64,000 nt of DNA from Streptomyces sp. RPA4-2 (lineage in GTDB: Bacteria; Actinomycetota; Actinomycetes; Streptomycetales; Streptomycetaceae): positions 3,844,001 through 3,908,000 of the forward strand of contig NZ_CP050975.2 in assembly GCF_012273515.2 (NCBI RefSeq), in the 5' to 3' direction. The notes beneath the pieces are model-generated. The model made no database searches. It was not told where the DNA came from and saw only the letters and a list, made by a program, of their open reading frames with translations. Positions 26,584 to 36,560 of the stretch are shown here, piece by piece (position 1 is the stretch's first letter; each line of letters begins with the position of its first letter). Made by a program: the position numbers and the translations under genes.

Positions 26584-27165
26584 TCAGGCGGGTGCCCCGA
26601 GTTCCGCCCATACGGTCTTGCCGGCGACGCCCGGGGTGCGGACGACTCCCCAGTCCAGGCACAGCCGCTGCACGATGAACATGCCGTGGCCGCCGGGCCG
26701 TCCGGCGCGGTGCGGGGTGCGCGGTGCGGGCTGGCCGGTGCCCCGGTCGGAGACCTCGACGCGCAGCACCTTGTTGTCGCAGCTGATCCGGAGTTCCTCC
26801 GGACCCTCGGCGTGCAGACAGGCGTTGGTGACCAGCTCGGAGACGACCAGCAGGACGTCCTCGGCGGCGGCTCGCCGGTCGGCGCCCTCGGCGGGCAGCC
26901 AGCCCCACGCGTGCAGCGCCTGACGGGCGAAGTCGCGGGCGAGCGGCACGACACCGCTCTCACCCTCGAAACTCAGTCTGCGGGCCGACCGGACGGCGGA
27001 CGGAACGCCCACGTCGCCCGCGGACACCGTCACGGACACGCCGTCGGCGGTCGGGGCCACCGGGCGCCCGGACACGCTCACGCCGTCTCCCGACACCCCG
27101 GAAGCGCCGCCTTCGCCCGACTCCGGGCCGCGGTCGCCCGGCGAGTAAGGCCGGGTGGTGCTCAT
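26584..27165 (-). CDS. Anti-sigma factor-like serine kinase (HATPase_c_2)
   Basis: A 193-residue ATP-binding protein of the RsbW/SpoIIAB family. These proteins hold a sigma factor inactive and phosphorylate a STAS-domain antagonist. A disordered Gly/Ser-rich N-terminus of about 55 residues precedes the GHKL ATPase fold. The N-box is VVSELVTNACLHAEG, the G1 region VEVSDRGTGQP, and the G2-like region GRPGGHGMFIVQRLC. ATG 27165 follows GAGGTGAAG. It neighbours a STAS gene and a divergent sigma gene, matching the PrsI-ArsI-SigI partner switch described in S. coelicolor; I assign it the PrsI role by family and order. The 306-bp gap upstream holds a weak GATACT -10-like site on the minus strand and nothing else recognised. 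Confidence 0.82.
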   Translation of the reverse strand: MSTTRPYSPGDRGPESGEGGASGVSGDGVSVSGRPVAPTADGVSVTVSAGDVGVPSAVRSARRLSFEGESGVVPLARDFARQALHAWGWLPAEGADRRAAAEDVLLVVSELVTNACLHAEGPEELRISCDNKVLRVEVSDRGTGQPAPRTPHRAGRPGGHGMFIVQRLCLDWGVVRTPGVAGKTVWAELGAPA

Positions 27166-27471
27166 CAGCGCTTCACCTCACCGATTCACCAGTATCACGA
27201 TTCAAGACTCAGTACTCACCATGTGGTACGCACACCAGGGGCTTCCGCACTCAGGACATCAGGGCACTTCCGCGTCCAGGACGCTCGGGACGGATATCTG
27301 CAGCGTTTCTCTCCGACGTTCCCACCGATTCTCGCCGACAGGGTCAGGATGTCTCCTGCCCGACTGTCGCGCGGGAACACCCCCCTGCCCGACCGGGAAT
27401 GTGTGACGGACGTGACGCGGCGGCCGTCCGGGGGGACCTGGACGCGGCAGAGCGGCGCCCGAACGCCCCGG

Positions 27472-27840
27472 CTAGTCGGCCAGCGCCGCATCGAGCGACT
27501 CGTGAACGGTGAAGACGGCGTCCGCCCCGGTGATCTCGAAGACCCGGGCCACCACCGGCAGCATCCCCGCCAGATGGACCCCGCCGCCCGCGGCCTCGGC
27601 CTTGAGCCGGGCGCCGAGCAGCACGTTGAGCCCGGTGGAGTCGCAGAACTCCAGCCGTGAGCAGTCCACGACGAGCCGGGAATATCCCTTTTCGAGGCAG
27701 GCCTCGAGTGGCTCACGCAACAATTCGGCCGTGTGGTGATCCAACTCACCCGCGGGAGTCACGACGGCGCTAGAGCCCTCTTCCCGCACCTCGACAAGAA
27801 GCCGGCCCGACTGTGCGCTGCCGACCGTCCCGCGGTCCAT
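27472..27840 (-). CDS. Anti-sigma factor antagonist (STAS domain)
   Basis: A 122-residue RsbV/SpoIIAA-type protein. The STAS fold is complete: AVVTPAGELDHHTA, then SRLVVDCSRLEFCDSTGLNVLLGA, whose Ser in CDSTG is the expected phosphorylation site of the partner kinase. Unphosphorylated, it would displace the anti-sigma factor from its sigma factor. I choose ATG 27840 (GGGAGAGAG upstream); the frame continues 39 codons further as a shadow. By position it is the ArsI-like partner of the anti-sigma gene downstream and the sigma gene divergent from it. Confidence 0.88.
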   Translation of the reverse strand: MDRGTVGSAQSGRLLVEVREEGSSAVVTPAGELDHHTAELLREPLEACLEKGYSRLVVDCSRLEFCDSTGLNVLLGARLKAEAAGGGVHLAGMLPVVARVFEITGADAVFTVHESLDAALAD

Positions 27841-28089
27841 GCCGTCTCTCTCCCGAGCGTCGTGAGTCCTGGTTACACACTCGAACACTACGCCTTCCCC
27901 ACGATCTCCGACACCCGAACAACCCCCCGAAAACGGACATTTAGCAATGAAAGGCACTTGCGAGGGATACGCGAAAGCGGGTAGGGCTAGTAGAGACAGC
28001 TATTCGACACGGCCGGCTACGGAGGCGCCGCACACCGCAGTGCACGTATTGGCATCGGCGGCCATATGCCGAGAACGATGGAGGACACC

Positions 28090-28998
28090 ATGTCACCCCG
28101 GCTCGACGCATCGCAGACCCAGAGGGCGACGTCGGCACCCTCTCCGGAGCACCCGGACCACGCTCCCGCCGACCACGGCGCGGACCTCGCGGGCCTGGAA
28201 GGACTTCCGGAGATCCCCCCGTACGACGAGGTGGGGGCGGTGGACGCACGAGCCCTGTCCAAGACGCTCTTCGAGCGCCTGGAGTCCCTCGAAGAGGGCA
28301 CCCACGACTACTCGTACGTCCGCAACACGCTCGTCGAACTCAACCTCGCGCTGGTGAAGTTCGCCGCCTCCCGCTTCCGCTCCCGCAGCGAGCCGATGGA
28401 GGACATCATCCAGGTCGGCACGATCGGCCTGATCAAGGCGATCGACCGCTTCGAGCTGAGCCGCGGCGTGGAATTCCCCACCTTCGCCATGCCGACCATC
28501 ATCGGCGAGATCAAGCGCTTCTTCCGCGACACCTCCTGGTCCGTGCGCGTGCCGCGCCGGCTGCAGGAACTCCGGCTCGACCTGGCCAAGGCCGGCGACG
28601 AACTCGCCCAGCGCCTCGACCGGTCACCCACCGTCGGCGAGTTGGCCGAACGCCTGGGCATCACCAACGACGAGGTCGTCGAGGGCATGGCCGCCTCGAA
28701 CGCCTACACGGCCAGCTCGCTGGACGCCCAGCCCGAGGAGGACGACTCCGAGGGCGCGCTCGCGGACCGCATCGGCTACGAGGACCACGGGCTCGAAGGC
28801 ATCGAGTACGTGGAGTCCCTCAAGCCCCTGATCGCCGGTCTCCCGCCGCGCGACCGGCAGATCCTGTCGCTGCGCTTCGTCGCCAACATGACCCAGTCCG
28901 AGATCGGCGACGAACTCGGCATCTCGCAGATGCACGTGTCGCGGCTGCTGTCGCGCACGCTGGTGCGGCTCCGCAGGGGCCTCACGGTCGAGGAGTGA
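28090..28998 (+). CDS. sigI: SigB/SigF-family RNA polymerase sigma factor, SigI-like
   Basis: A 302-residue stress or differentiation sigma factor. After a divergent, acidic N-terminus it shows region 2 (MEDIIQVGTIGLIKAIDRFE, then FPTFAMPTIIGEIKRFFRD and VRVPRRLQELRLDL). Region 3 follows (SPTVGELAERLGI), then region 4 (LPPRDRQILSLRFVANMTQ, with the helix-turn-helix SEIGDELGISQMHVSRLLSR). ATG 28090 is chosen because GGAGG lies 5 nt before it; two earlier in-frame ATGs lack a site. The symbol rests on the adjacent anti-sigma and antagonist genes and on my recall of the S. coelicolor order, in which hutI follows downstream. Confidence 0.85.
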   Translation: MSPRLDASQTQRATSAPSPEHPDHAPADHGADLAGLEGLPEIPPYDEVGAVDARALSKTLFERLESLEEGTHDYSYVRNTLVELNLALVKFAASRFRSRSEPMEDIIQVGTIGLIKAIDRFELSRGVEFPTFAMPTIIGEIKRFFRDTSWSVRVPRRLQELRLDLAKAGDELAQRLDRSPTVGELAERLGITNDEVVEGMAASNAYTASSLDAQPEEDDSEGALADRIGYEDHGLEGIEYVESLKPLIAGLPPRDRQILSLRFVANMTQSEIGDELGISQMHVSRLLSRTLVRLRRGLTVEE

Positions 28999-29008
28999 CG
29001 GAGCCTCA

Positions 29009-29130
29009 CCCCCACAAACGGTCCCGGAACTCCCCCACGCACTCCTGGTACCCCCACAAACGGTCCCGGAACTCCCCCACGCACTCCTGGTACCCCCACA
29101 AGCGGTCCCGGAACTCCCCCGCGTGGTCCC
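29009..29130 (+). repeat. 42-bp tandem repeat, about 2.8 copies, after the sigma gene
   Basis: Units lie at 29009-29050 and 29051-29092 (identical), with a partial third from 29093. They start 10 bp after the sigma-factor stop codon. The unit length is a multiple of three, and on the minus strand it would encode a repeated 14-residue peptide (GEFRDRLWGYQECV), but nothing else supports translation. The copies are contiguous, so this is not CRISPR. Confidence 0.9.
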
Positions 29131-29136
29131 GGTGGA

Positions 29137-29169
29137 AAGCGGTCCGGCCCTGACGGCGCCGGACCGCTT
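29137..29169 (+). terminator. Intrinsic terminator of the sigma-factor transcript
   Basis: A perfect 12-bp inverted repeat (29137-29148 and 29158-29169) with a 9-nt loop is followed by a pyrimidine-rich run. That run carries short repeats: CTTCTTTCTG three times and GGTTCATCC-type units three times. The rest of the gap to 29375 holds no other recognisable feature. Confidence 0.75.
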
Positions 29170-29375
29170 CTTTCTGCTTCTTTCTGCTTCTTTCCGGTTC
29201 ATCCGGTTCATCCGGTTCATTCCGCGCAGTTCCTTTCCCCCGGCGGAAGTTACCCGGGGAAACACCCTCTTCACTCTTTCCCCGGCGGGTCACCCCTGCC
29301 ACTGTGGGCACCCCCAAACTGGCCAGTACGTCAGGACGGGGCGAGCGACCGCACGGGGGACGAGGAGGCGGAGGG

Positions 29376-30945
29376 ATGGCTCAGGGCGATCCGGCCGGCA
29401 AGGGCGACGGGACCGGGGCCGAGGGCGGCGGGGCCCACGCGCGCACGCCCGACGCGCGTCTGACCGAACTGCTGCGCGCCGCCACCCCGACCGCGTACCC
29501 GGCGCTGCAGGAACTCCGCGGCCGCCACCGCGCGTCGGTCCTCGCCTACGCCCGCCTGTGCACCACCAGCGAGTCCGTGGCACGCCAGCTCGCGGCGCAG
29601 GCCTTCACCCTCGCGGCCCGCGAGACGGCCCGCGGCAGCGACCCCGGCGTCCCGTGGCGGCACCAACTCCTCCTGCTGACCGCGCGGGTGGCCGTGTCCT
29701 GGGCCGCCGACGAGCGGGCCGCCGGCCTCGACGCCGGACTGCTCCTGGTCCTGAACACGGCCGGCCCCGAGGGCCCCGTCCCGCGGATGCTCCCGGCGTT
29801 CCAGTCCCTCCCGTCCCGCGCCCAGGGCCTGGTCTGGTACGGGCTGGTGGAGCGGGAGCCCGAGGAGCGGACGGCGGTGCTGCTCGGGCTCACCCGTGAG
29901 GACGTGACGTACGGCACGGAGCAGGCGCTCCAGACGCTGGGCCAGGCCTGTCTGAAGGCCCGGCTTGCCGCCTCCGACGACCCCTCCTGCGGGGACTTCC
30001 GGCGGCTGATCGAGGAATCGCTGCGGCCCGGCAACCCGCGCTTCAGTTCCGACCTGGACGCCCACATGGCGCACTGCGCGCACTGCACGACGGCGTACGA
30101 GGAACTGTCCGCCCTGCGCGACCACCCGCGCACCACCCTGGCCGAGGGCCTGCTGCCCTGGGCCGGCACGGCGTACACCACGACCGGCACCCACGAGCCG
30201 GCGCCCAGTGGCCGGGCGTCGTCCGGGCCGCCCTGGCCGCCGTCCCGCCGCCTGGTGCTGGCGTCGGCGGCCCTCGGGGTCGCCCTGGCTCCGCTGCTGC
30301 TCCTCCTGCTGACGTCCGGTGGCTCACCGGCCCCGGACCCGGCGGGCGCGGTCGGCACACCCGCGAGCCCGCCGTCGGTGACGGTCACGGCGACGGTCCC
30401 GGCGGCCCCGTCCCCCTCCCCGTCCCCGTCCGGCCCGTCGGCCTCGGCGACCACCGCCTCCGCCTCCCCGACCGCGCCCGCGTCCCCGTCGAGGTCCGCG
30501 CGTCCGAAGCCGTACCCCACGCCCACCCCGGCCGCTCCGCCGGGGAGCCGCGTACGCCCAGGTGGTGAACGCCGCCTCGGGCCTGTGCCTGGACATCCGC
30601 GACGGCGACCTGGAGAAGGGCACGGATGTCGTCACGGCCCCCTGCGACTCCTCGTCCACGCAGCGCTGGCGCGTCGACGCCTCCCGCGGCGTCCTCCAGT
30701 CGTACGCCGACAGTGACTTCTGTCTGGACAGCCGTGGCTCCGTCGACAACGGCGTCGGCATCTGGGAGTGCTCCTCGGCCGAGGGCCGGCACGCCCAGAA
30801 CCTGCGGTTCACCGTGGGCGACGACGGCGTGATCCGCCCGGCCGTCGCCATCGAGACCGGGCTCACCCCGGACGGCGGCGACGGCCTGGCGCTGCTCCCG
30901 CTGAACGGGAGCGGGGAGCAGCGGTGGCGGGCGGGGGCGTCCTGA
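29376..30945 (+). pseudogene. Sigma-like / zinc-finger / ricin-lectin protein, split by a frameshift
   Basis: The first frame runs from ATG 29376 (GGAGG-rich leader). It encodes a sigma-70-like helical region and an anti-sigma-type zinc finger (HMAHCAHCTTAYEEL), then a membrane helix (LGVALAPLLLLLLTSGG) and a Ser/Pro/Thr/Ala linker. That frame then degenerates into Arg/Pro-rich sequence ending at 30716. From about 30547 the frame one base later encodes an excellent ricin-type beta-trefoil (VVNAASGLCLDIRDGD, FCLDSRGSVDNGVGIWEC, QRWRAGAS) ending at 30945. One extra base in the GGGG run at 30542-30545 explains the break. It is either a real frameshift or a sequencing error; intact, it would be a surface carbohydrate-binding protein. 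Confidence 0.8.
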
Positions 30946-30987
30946 CCGGACCGGGCCCCGGAACGGTCAGGACCGGGCCCGGGGAGA

Positions 30988-32154
30988 TCAGACCTCGCGT
31001 ACGCCGCCCCGCCAGACGCCGGTGACCAGTGGCACGCCGGGCCGGTAGGCGAGGTGCACGTGGCTGGGCGCGTCCAGGAGGGTCAGGTCCGCGCGGGCGC
31101 CGACGGTGAGGCGGCCGATGTCCTCGCGCCGCAGGGCCGCGGCGCCGCCCGCCGTGGCCGACCACACCGCCTCGTCCGGCGTCATCCCCATGTCCCGCAC
31201 CGCGAGCGCGATGCAGAACGGGACGGACGAGGTGAAGGAGGAGCCCGGGTTGCAGTCGGTGGAGAGGGCGACGGTGACGCCCGCGTCCAGCAGGCGGCGG
31301 GCGTCCGGCCACTGGGCGCGGGTGGAGAACTCGGCGCCGGGCAGCAGCGTCGCCACGGTGTTTCCGCTCGCGAGCGCCGCCACGTCGGCGTCGGTCAGGT
31401 GCGTGCAGTGGTCGGCGCTCGCCGCGTCGAGTTCGACGGCGAGCTGGACGCCGGGGCCGTAGGTGAGCTGGTTGGCGTGGACGCGCGGGTGCAGGCCCTT
31501 CGCCATTCCCGCGGTGAGGATGGCGCGGGCCTGGTCGCCGTCGAAGGCGCCCTTCTCGCAGAAGACGTCGATCCAACGGGCGTGCGGGGCACAGGCGTCG
31601 AGCATCTCGCCGGTCACCAGGGCCACGTACGCGGCCGGGTCGTCGGCGTGCTCGGGGGCGACGATGTGCGCGCCGAGGTAGGTGACCTCGTCGGTGTGGC
31701 GGGCCGCGATCCGCAGGGCACGGGCCTCGTCCTCGACGGTGAGTCCGTAGCCCGACTTCGTCTCGAAGGTCGTGGTGCCCTGGCGCAGGGCCTCGCCGAG
31801 GTAGTGCGTGAGGTTCCGCTCCAGGTCCTCGTCGCTCGCGGCGCGGGTCGCGGCGACGGTGGTGCGGATGCCGCCCGCCGTGTAGCCGCGGCCGGACATC
31901 CGGGCGTTGAACTCCTCGGTGCGGTCGCCGGCGAAGACGAGGTGCGAGTGCGAGTCCACGAAGCCGGGGACGACGGCCCGGCCCCCGGCGTCGACCCGGT
32001 TGTCGGTGGCGGGTGCTTTCCTTGATTCACCGGTCCACACGACGCGGTCGCCGTCGATGACGACGGCCGCGTCATGGATCGGACCGAGGGGTCCGTCACC
32101 GAGGGAGGGATCGTTGGTGACCAGCGTGGCGATGTTGGTGATGACGGTGCTCAT
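30988..32154 (-). CDS. hutI: Imidazolonepropionase
   Basis: Hydrolyses 4-imidazolone-5-propionate to N-formimino-L-glutamate, the third step of histidine degradation. The 388-residue amidohydrolase has the metal-binding H-x-H in [30 protein letters not shown] and the ligand region in [10 protein letters not shown] follow. [15 protein letters not shown] and the metal Asp in [14 protein letters not shown] complete the set. It is the last gene of the leftward hut operon, 35 bp after hutF. The N-terminal [10 protein letters not shown] strand is typical of the family. Confidence 0.95.
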   Translation of the reverse strand: MSTVITNIATLVTNDPSLGDGPLGPIHDAAVVIDGDRVVWTGESRKAPATDNRVDAGGRAVVPGFVDSHSHLVFAGDRTEEFNARMSGRGYTAGGIRTTVAATRAASDEDLERNLTHYLGEALRQGTTTFETKSGYGLTVEDEARALRIAARHTDEVTYLGAHIVAPEHADDPAAYVALVTGEMLDACAPHARWIDVFCEKGAFDGDQARAILTAGMAKGLHPRVHANQLTYGPGVQLAVELDAASADHCTHLTDADVAALASGNTVATLLPGAEFSTRAQWPDARRLLDAGVTVALSTDCNPGSSFTSSVPFCIALAVRDMGMTPDEAVWSATAGGAAALRREDIGRLTVGARADLTLLDAPSHVHLAYRPGVPLVTGVWRGGVREV

Positions 32155-32189
32155 GGCGTCCTTGTCGGTGGTGAGCCTGTGGACGGGTG

Positions 32190-33548
32190 TCAGGCGCGCA
32201 GCGCTTCGACGGCGTCCGCGAGGGCCTTCGGCACATCCGGTACGAGGGTGTGCGCGCCGTCGCGTACGACGGGCCGGCCCGCCACGACCGTGTGGCGTAC
32301 GTCGGCGGCCGTCGCGGCGAACACGGCCGACTCCGCGCCGAGTCGCGGCAGCGTGCCCGCCGTTCTGACCGAGTCGAGCGCGATCGTCGTGAAGTCGGCG
32401 CGCGCGCCGACTTCAAGGGTGCCCGCGTCGTCCCAGCCCAGGGCCGCGTGACCGTCCGCGGAGGCGGCGCGCAGCAGGGCGGCGGCCGTCCAGTGGCCGC
32501 GGGTGCGGGTGCGCAGGCGTTCGTTCAGCTCCATCGCGCGGGCCTCTTCGAGGAGGTCGATGACGGCGTGGCTGTCGGAGCCGAGGGAGAGGGGCGAGCC
32601 CGCGCGCTGCAGGGCGGCGGCGGGGCCGATGCCGTCGGCGAGGTCGCGTTCGGTGGTGGGGCACATGCAGGTGCCGGTCGAGGAGCCGCCGAGCAGGGCG
32701 ATGTCCTCGTCGGTGAGGTGCGTGTTGTGGACGCCCGTGGTGCGCGGGCCGAGCACGCCGTGGTCGGCGAGCAGCCGGGTGGGGGTGCAGCCGTGGTGCC
32801 GCAGACAGGCGTCGTTCTCCGCGGTCTGCTCGGACAGGTGCACGTGGAGCGGGGCGCGGCGTTCCTCGGCCCAGCGCGCCACGGTCGCCAGCTGTCCGGC
32901 GGGCACGGCCCGTACGGAGTGGACGGCCGCGCCGATCCGTGCGTGGTCACGGTCCTTGAGGAGGGAGGAGCGTTCCGCCCAGGCGTCCGCGCTGCCGTCG
33001 GAGAAGCGCAGCTGGTGGCGGTTGGGCGGCTGGCCGAAGCCCGAGGAGACGTACGCCGTGTCGAGCAGCGTGATCCTGATCCCGGCCTCCCGCGCGGCCT
33101 CGATCAGTGCCTCGCCCATCGCGTTCGGGTCGGCGTAGGGGGTGCCGCCCGGGGCGTGGTGCAGGTAGTGGAACTCGCCGACGGCCGTGACGCCCGCGAG
33201 CGCCATCTCGGCGTACACCGCGCGGGCGAGCGCGTGGTAGGTCTCCGGGGTCAGCCGGTCCGCGACGGAGTACATGGTCTCGCGCCAGGTCCAGAAGGTG
33301 CCGGAGCCCACCTGGACGGTGCCGCGCAGGGCTCGGTGGAAGGCGTGCGAGTGGGCGTCGGCGAGTCCGGGGAGGGTGAGTCCGCGCAGGATCTCGGCGC
33401 CCGGGGGCGGGGTGCGGACGCCCGCGCGCAGGGCGGTGATGCGGCCGTCCGCGCCGGCGGCGGAGCCGCTGCCCGACACGGTCAGGGCGACGCCCGGCTC
33501 GACGTGGGTGTCGAGCCAGGCGTGTTCCAGCCAGTACGTCTGCGTCAC
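32190..33548 (-). CDS. hutF: Formimidoylglutamate deiminase
   Basis: Converts N-formimino-L-glutamate to N-formyl-L-glutamate and ammonia, committing histidine breakdown to the five-step route. The 452-residue amidohydrolase shows the metal site [15 protein letters not shown], the family-typical [18 protein letters not shown], the later metal ligand in [11 protein letters not shown], and [18 protein letters not shown] 33548 overlaps the M20 gene stop by 4 bp (GTGA). Some members are annotated as guanine deaminase-like, but the WTWRE block and the operon settle the call. Confidence 0.93.
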   Translation of the reverse strand: MTQTYWLEHAWLDTHVEPGVALTVSGSGSAAGADGRITALRAGVRTPPPGAEILRGLTLPGLADAHSHAFHRALRGTVQVGSGTFWTWRETMYSVADRLTPETYHALARAVYAEMALAGVTAVGEFHYLHHAPGGTPYADPNAMGEALIEAAREAGIRITLLDTAYVSSGFGQPPNRHQLRFSDGSADAWAERSSLLKDRDHARIGAAVHSVRAVPAGQLATVARWAEERRAPLHVHLSEQTAENDACLRHHGCTPTRLLADHGVLGPRTTGVHNTHLTDEDIALLGGSSTGTCMCPTTERDLADGIGPAAALQRAGSPLSLGSDSHAVIDLLEEARAMELNERLRTRTRGHWTAAALLRAASADGHAALGWDDAGTLEVGARADFTTIALDSVRTAGTLPRLGAESAVFAATAADVRHTVVAGRPVVRDGAHTLVPDVPKALADAVEALRA

Positions 33549-34834
33549 CTGCAGGCCAGCCCTTCGAGTACGTCGGCGAGTGCGGTCACCCCGGCCACGC
33601 AGTCGTCCTCGGCGGCGTACTCGGCCGGGGAGTGCGAGACACCCGTGGGGTTGCGTACGAACAGCATGGCGGTCGGGACGGTCCCGGAGAGGATTCCGGC
33701 GTCGTGTCCGGCACCCGTCCCCAGCACGGGGACGGTGAGGTCCGCCGTGGTGGTGAGGATGCGGGCGAGCTCGTCGCGCAGGGCGTGCTCGAACTCGACG
33801 ACGGGGGTGAACGACTCGCGCACGACGTCGAGTTCGACGCCCTGGGCCTGCGCGTACTCCCGGGCCGCCTTCTCGATGCCGGTGACGACGGTGTCGAGGG
33901 TCGGCTGGTCGGCGGCGCGGGAGTCCAGCCAGCCGCGCACCAGCGACGGGATGGCGTTCACGCCGTTCGGCTCGACGGAGATCTTGCCGAAGGTGGCGAC
34001 GGCGCCCGTGATCAGGGCCTCGCGCCGGGCGGCGAGCACGGTCTCGGCGTACGGGAGCATCGGGTCGCGGCGGTCCACGAGCCGGGTGGTGCCGGCGTGG
34101 TTGGCCTCGCCCCGGAAGTCGAAGCGCCAGCGGCCGTGCGGCCAGATGGCGCTGGCGATGCCGACCCGGTCGCCGGACAGGTCGAGGGCCCGGCCCTGCT
34201 CGACGTGGAGTTCGACGAAGGCGCCGATACGGGAGAGGCGTTCAGGGTCCGGTCCGATGGTGTCGGGGTCGTACCCGGCCCGCTCCATGGCCTGCGGGAG
34301 CGTGACGCCGTCGGCGTCCGTGAGCCGGTGTGCCTGCTCGACGGTGAGCTGCCCGGCGGCCAGCCGGGAGCCGACGCACGCGAGTCCGAACCGGGCGCCC
34401 TCCTCGTCCCCGAAGTTGACGACGGCGAGCGGCCTGGTGAACCGGGCCTGCCTGCCGCGCAGTTCGTCGAGGGCGGCGAAGGACGACACGACGCCGAGCG
34501 GCCCGTCGAAGGCACCGCCGTCGGGCACGGAGTCCAGATGGGATCCGGTGACCACGGCGTCGCCCTCGGCGGGGTCGCCGAGCCAGGCCCACTGGTTCCC
34601 GTTGCGGTCCAGCTCGTAGCGCAGCCCGCGGGACTCGGCCTGCGTGCGGAACCACGCCCGGCAGTCGGCGTCGGCCCCGGTCCAGGCGAACCGGCGGTAT
34701 CCGCCGCTGTCCGCGTGGCGCCCGATGGGCCGAAGGTCCCGCCACATGGTGTGGAAGGAGGCCGGCCGGGAGCCGCCCGGTACGGCCGGGGCGGCCGGGG
34801 GCACGGTCCCCGGGCCGCCGTCGTGCTGGGTCAC
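33545..34834 (-). CDS. M20 family amidohydrolase (allantoate/N-carbamoyl-amino-acid hydrolase type)
   Basis: A 429-residue metal-dependent hydrolase of the family that cleaves allantoate, ureidoglycine and N-carbamoyl amino acids. Metal ligands are in [21 protein letters not shown] (His and Asp) and the catalytic Glu pair in [26 protein letters not shown] and the C-terminal [12 protein letters not shown] are also typical. It overlaps hutU upstream and hutF downstream, 4 bp each. HutF produces N-formylglutamate, but no HutG-type deformylase is present, so this enzyme may remove the formyl group in the last step. Allantoate hydrolysis is the alternative reading of the family. Confidence 0.85.
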   Translation of the reverse strand: MTQHDGGPGTVPPAAPAVPGGSRPASFHTMWRDLRPIGRHADSGGYRRFAWTGADADCRAWFRTQAESRGLRYELDRNGNQWAWLGDPAEGDAVVTGSHLDSVPDGGAFDGPLGVVSSFAALDELRGRQARFTRPLAVVNFGDEEGARFGLACVGSRLAAGQLTVEQAHRLTDADGVTLPQAMERAGYDPDTIGPDPERLSRIGAFVELHVEQGRALDLSGDRVGIASAIWPHGRWRFDFRGEANHAGTTRLVDRRDPMLPYAETVLAARREALITGAVATFGKISVEPNGVNAIPSLVRGWLDSRAADQPTLDTVVTGIEKAAREYAQAQGVELDVVRESFTPVVEFEHALRDELARILTTTADLTVPVLGTGAGHDAGILSGTVPTAMLFVRNPTGVSHSPAEYAAEDDCVAGVTALADVLEGLACR

Positions 34835-36495
34835 GCGGACTCGCCTTCCCGCATCGGGACGCGCACGCCGCGCTCGGCGGCAACGGACTCGGCGATGTCG
34901 TAGCCGGCGTCCACGTGGCGGATGACGCCCATGCCGGGGTCGTTGGTCAGGACGCGGCGGATCTTCTCACCGGCCAGCGCGGTGCCGTCGGCGACGGTGA
35001 CCTGGCCGGCGTGGATGGAGCGGCCCATGCCGACGCCGCCGCCGTGGTGGATGGAGACCCAGGAGGCGCCCGAGGCGACGTTCACCATGGCGTTGAGCAG
35101 CGGCCAGTCGGCGATCGCGTCGGAGCCGTCGAGCATGGCCTCGGTCTCGCGGTACGGGGAGGCGACGGAACCGCAGTCGAGGTGGTCGCGGCCGATGGCG
35201 AGGGGCGCGGCGAGCTCACCGGAGGCCACCATGTCGTTGAACCGCTCGCCCGCCTTGTCGCGCTCGCCGTAGCCGAGCCAGCAGATGCGGGCGGGCAGGC
35301 CCTGGAAGTGGACGCGCTCGCCGGCCAGCTTGATCCAGCGGTGCAGGGACTCGTTCTCCGGGAAGAGGTCGAGGATCGCCTTGTCCGTCTTGTGGATGTC
35401 GGAGGCCTCGCCGGACAGGGCCGCCCAGCGGAAGGGGCCCTTGCCCTCGGAGAAGAGCGGGCGGATGTAGGCGGGGACGAAGCCGGGGAAGGCGAACGCC
35501 CGCTCGTAGCCCGCGAGTTGTGCCTCGCCGCGGATCGAGTTGCCGTAGTCGAAGACCTCGGCGCCGGCGTCCATGAAGCCGACCATGGCCTCGACGTGGC
35601 GGGCCATCGACTCGCGGGCGCGGGTGGTGAAGCCCGCCGGGTCCTTGGCCGCGTACGAGGCCATGTCGTCGAAGTCCACGCCGACGGGGAGGTAGGCGAG
35701 CGGGTCGTGGGCCGAGGTCTGGTCGGTCACGATGTCGATGGGGGCGCCCTCGGCGAGCATGCGGGGCAGCAGGTCGGCGGCGTTGCCCAGGAGGCCGATC
35801 GAGAGCGGCCTGCGCTGGTCGCGGGCCTCGACGGCGAGCTGGAGGGCGTGCTCCAGGGAGTCGGCCCGCACGTCCAGGTAGCGGTGCTCGATGCGGCGCT
35901 CGATGGCGCGCGGGTCGACGTCGATGCAGATCGCGACGCCGTCGTTCATCGTCACGGCGAGGGGCTGGGCGCCGCCCATGCCCCCGAGACCGGCGGTCAG
36001 GGTGATGGTGCCGGCGAGCGTGCCGCCGAACTTCTTGGCGGCGACGGCGGAGAAGGTCTCGTAGGTGCCCTGGAGGATGCCCTGGGTGCCGATGTAGATC
36101 CAGGAGCCGGCCGTCATCTGGCCGTACATGGTGAGGCCGAGCGCCTCCAGGCGCCGGAACTCCTCCCAGTTGGCCCAGTCGCCGACCAGGTTGGAGTTGG
36201 CGATGAGGACGCGCGGGGCCCACTCGTGGGTCTGCATGACGCCGACGGGGCGGCCGGACTGGACGAGCATCGTCTCGTCCTGCTTCAGGGTCCGCAGGGT
36301 GCGCACCATGGCGTCGAAGGAGCGCCAGTCGCGGGCGGCCTTGCCGGTGCCGCCGTAGACGACGAGCTTGTCGGGGTGCTCGGCGACCTCGGGGTCGAGG
36401 TTGTTCTGCAGCATCCGCAGCGCGGCTTCCTGCTGCCATCCCAGGGCACTCAGTTCCGTACCGCGCGGCGCTCGGACGGGGCGGGGTCCTGACAT
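34831..36495 (-). CDS. hutU: Urocanate hydratase
   Basis: Adds water to urocanate to give 4-imidazolone-5-propionate, using tightly bound NAD+ as electrophile. The 554-residue protein matches the family. The N-terminal [13 protein letters not shown] leads into [19 protein letters not shown], and the NAD+-binding [16 protein letters not shown] and the active-site Cys in [16 protein letters not shown] follow. [14 protein letters not shown] lies near the end. ATG 36495 follows AGGAGG. First gene of the hutU-M20-hutF-hutI operon, with a promoter and two palindromes just upstream. HutH, the first-step enzyme, is not part of this operon. Confidence 0.96.
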   Translation of the reverse strand: MSGPRPVRAPRGTELSALGWQQEAALRMLQNNLDPEVAEHPDKLVVYGGTGKAARDWRSFDAMVRTLRTLKQDETMLVQSGRPVGVMQTHEWAPRVLIANSNLVGDWANWEEFRRLEALGLTMYGQMTAGSWIYIGTQGILQGTYETFSAVAAKKFGGTLAGTITLTAGLGGMGGAQPLAVTMNDGVAICIDVDPRAIERRIEHRYLDVRADSLEHALQLAVEARDQRRPLSIGLLGNAADLLPRMLAEGAPIDIVTDQTSAHDPLAYLPVGVDFDDMASYAAKDPAGFTTRARESMARHVEAMVGFMDAGAEVFDYGNSIRGEAQLAGYERAFAFPGFVPAYIRPLFSEGKGPFRWAALSGEASDIHKTDKAILDLFPENESLHRWIKLAGERVHFQGLPARICWLGYGERDKAGERFNDMVASGELAAPLAIGRDHLDCGSVASPYRETEAMLDGSDAIADWPLLNAMVNVASGASWVSIHHGGGVGMGRSIHAGQVTVADGTALAGEKIRRVLTNDPGMGVIRHVDAGYDIAESVAAERGVRVPMREGESA

Positions 36496-36511
36496 GGTCT
36501 GCCTCCTGTGC

Positions 36512-36550
36512 GGAACTGTTCCGGCTGACGCTGCAGCGAACTGTTGCAGC
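36512..36550 (-). promoter_or_regulatory. Two candidate hut operator palindromes
   Basis: GGAAC-T-GTTCC (36512-36522) and GCTGCA-N9-TGCAGC (36530-36550) lie between the predicted transcript start and the hutU start codon. Both contain the octamer GAACTGTT. Their place just downstream of the promoter suits a repressor that blocks elongation or escape. Confidence 0.5.
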
Positions 36551-36560
36551 AGATATTCAC

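Noticed and set aside
29009..29130. CRISPR-like direct repeats
   Set aside because: Units are contiguous with no spacers and no cas genes are nearby.
29006..29317. 103-residue minus-strand frame with a repeated 14-residue peptide
   Set aside because: The repeats come from the 42-bp DNA array, whose length is a multiple of three by chance or selection. No ribosome site, and the frame crosses the sigma terminator.
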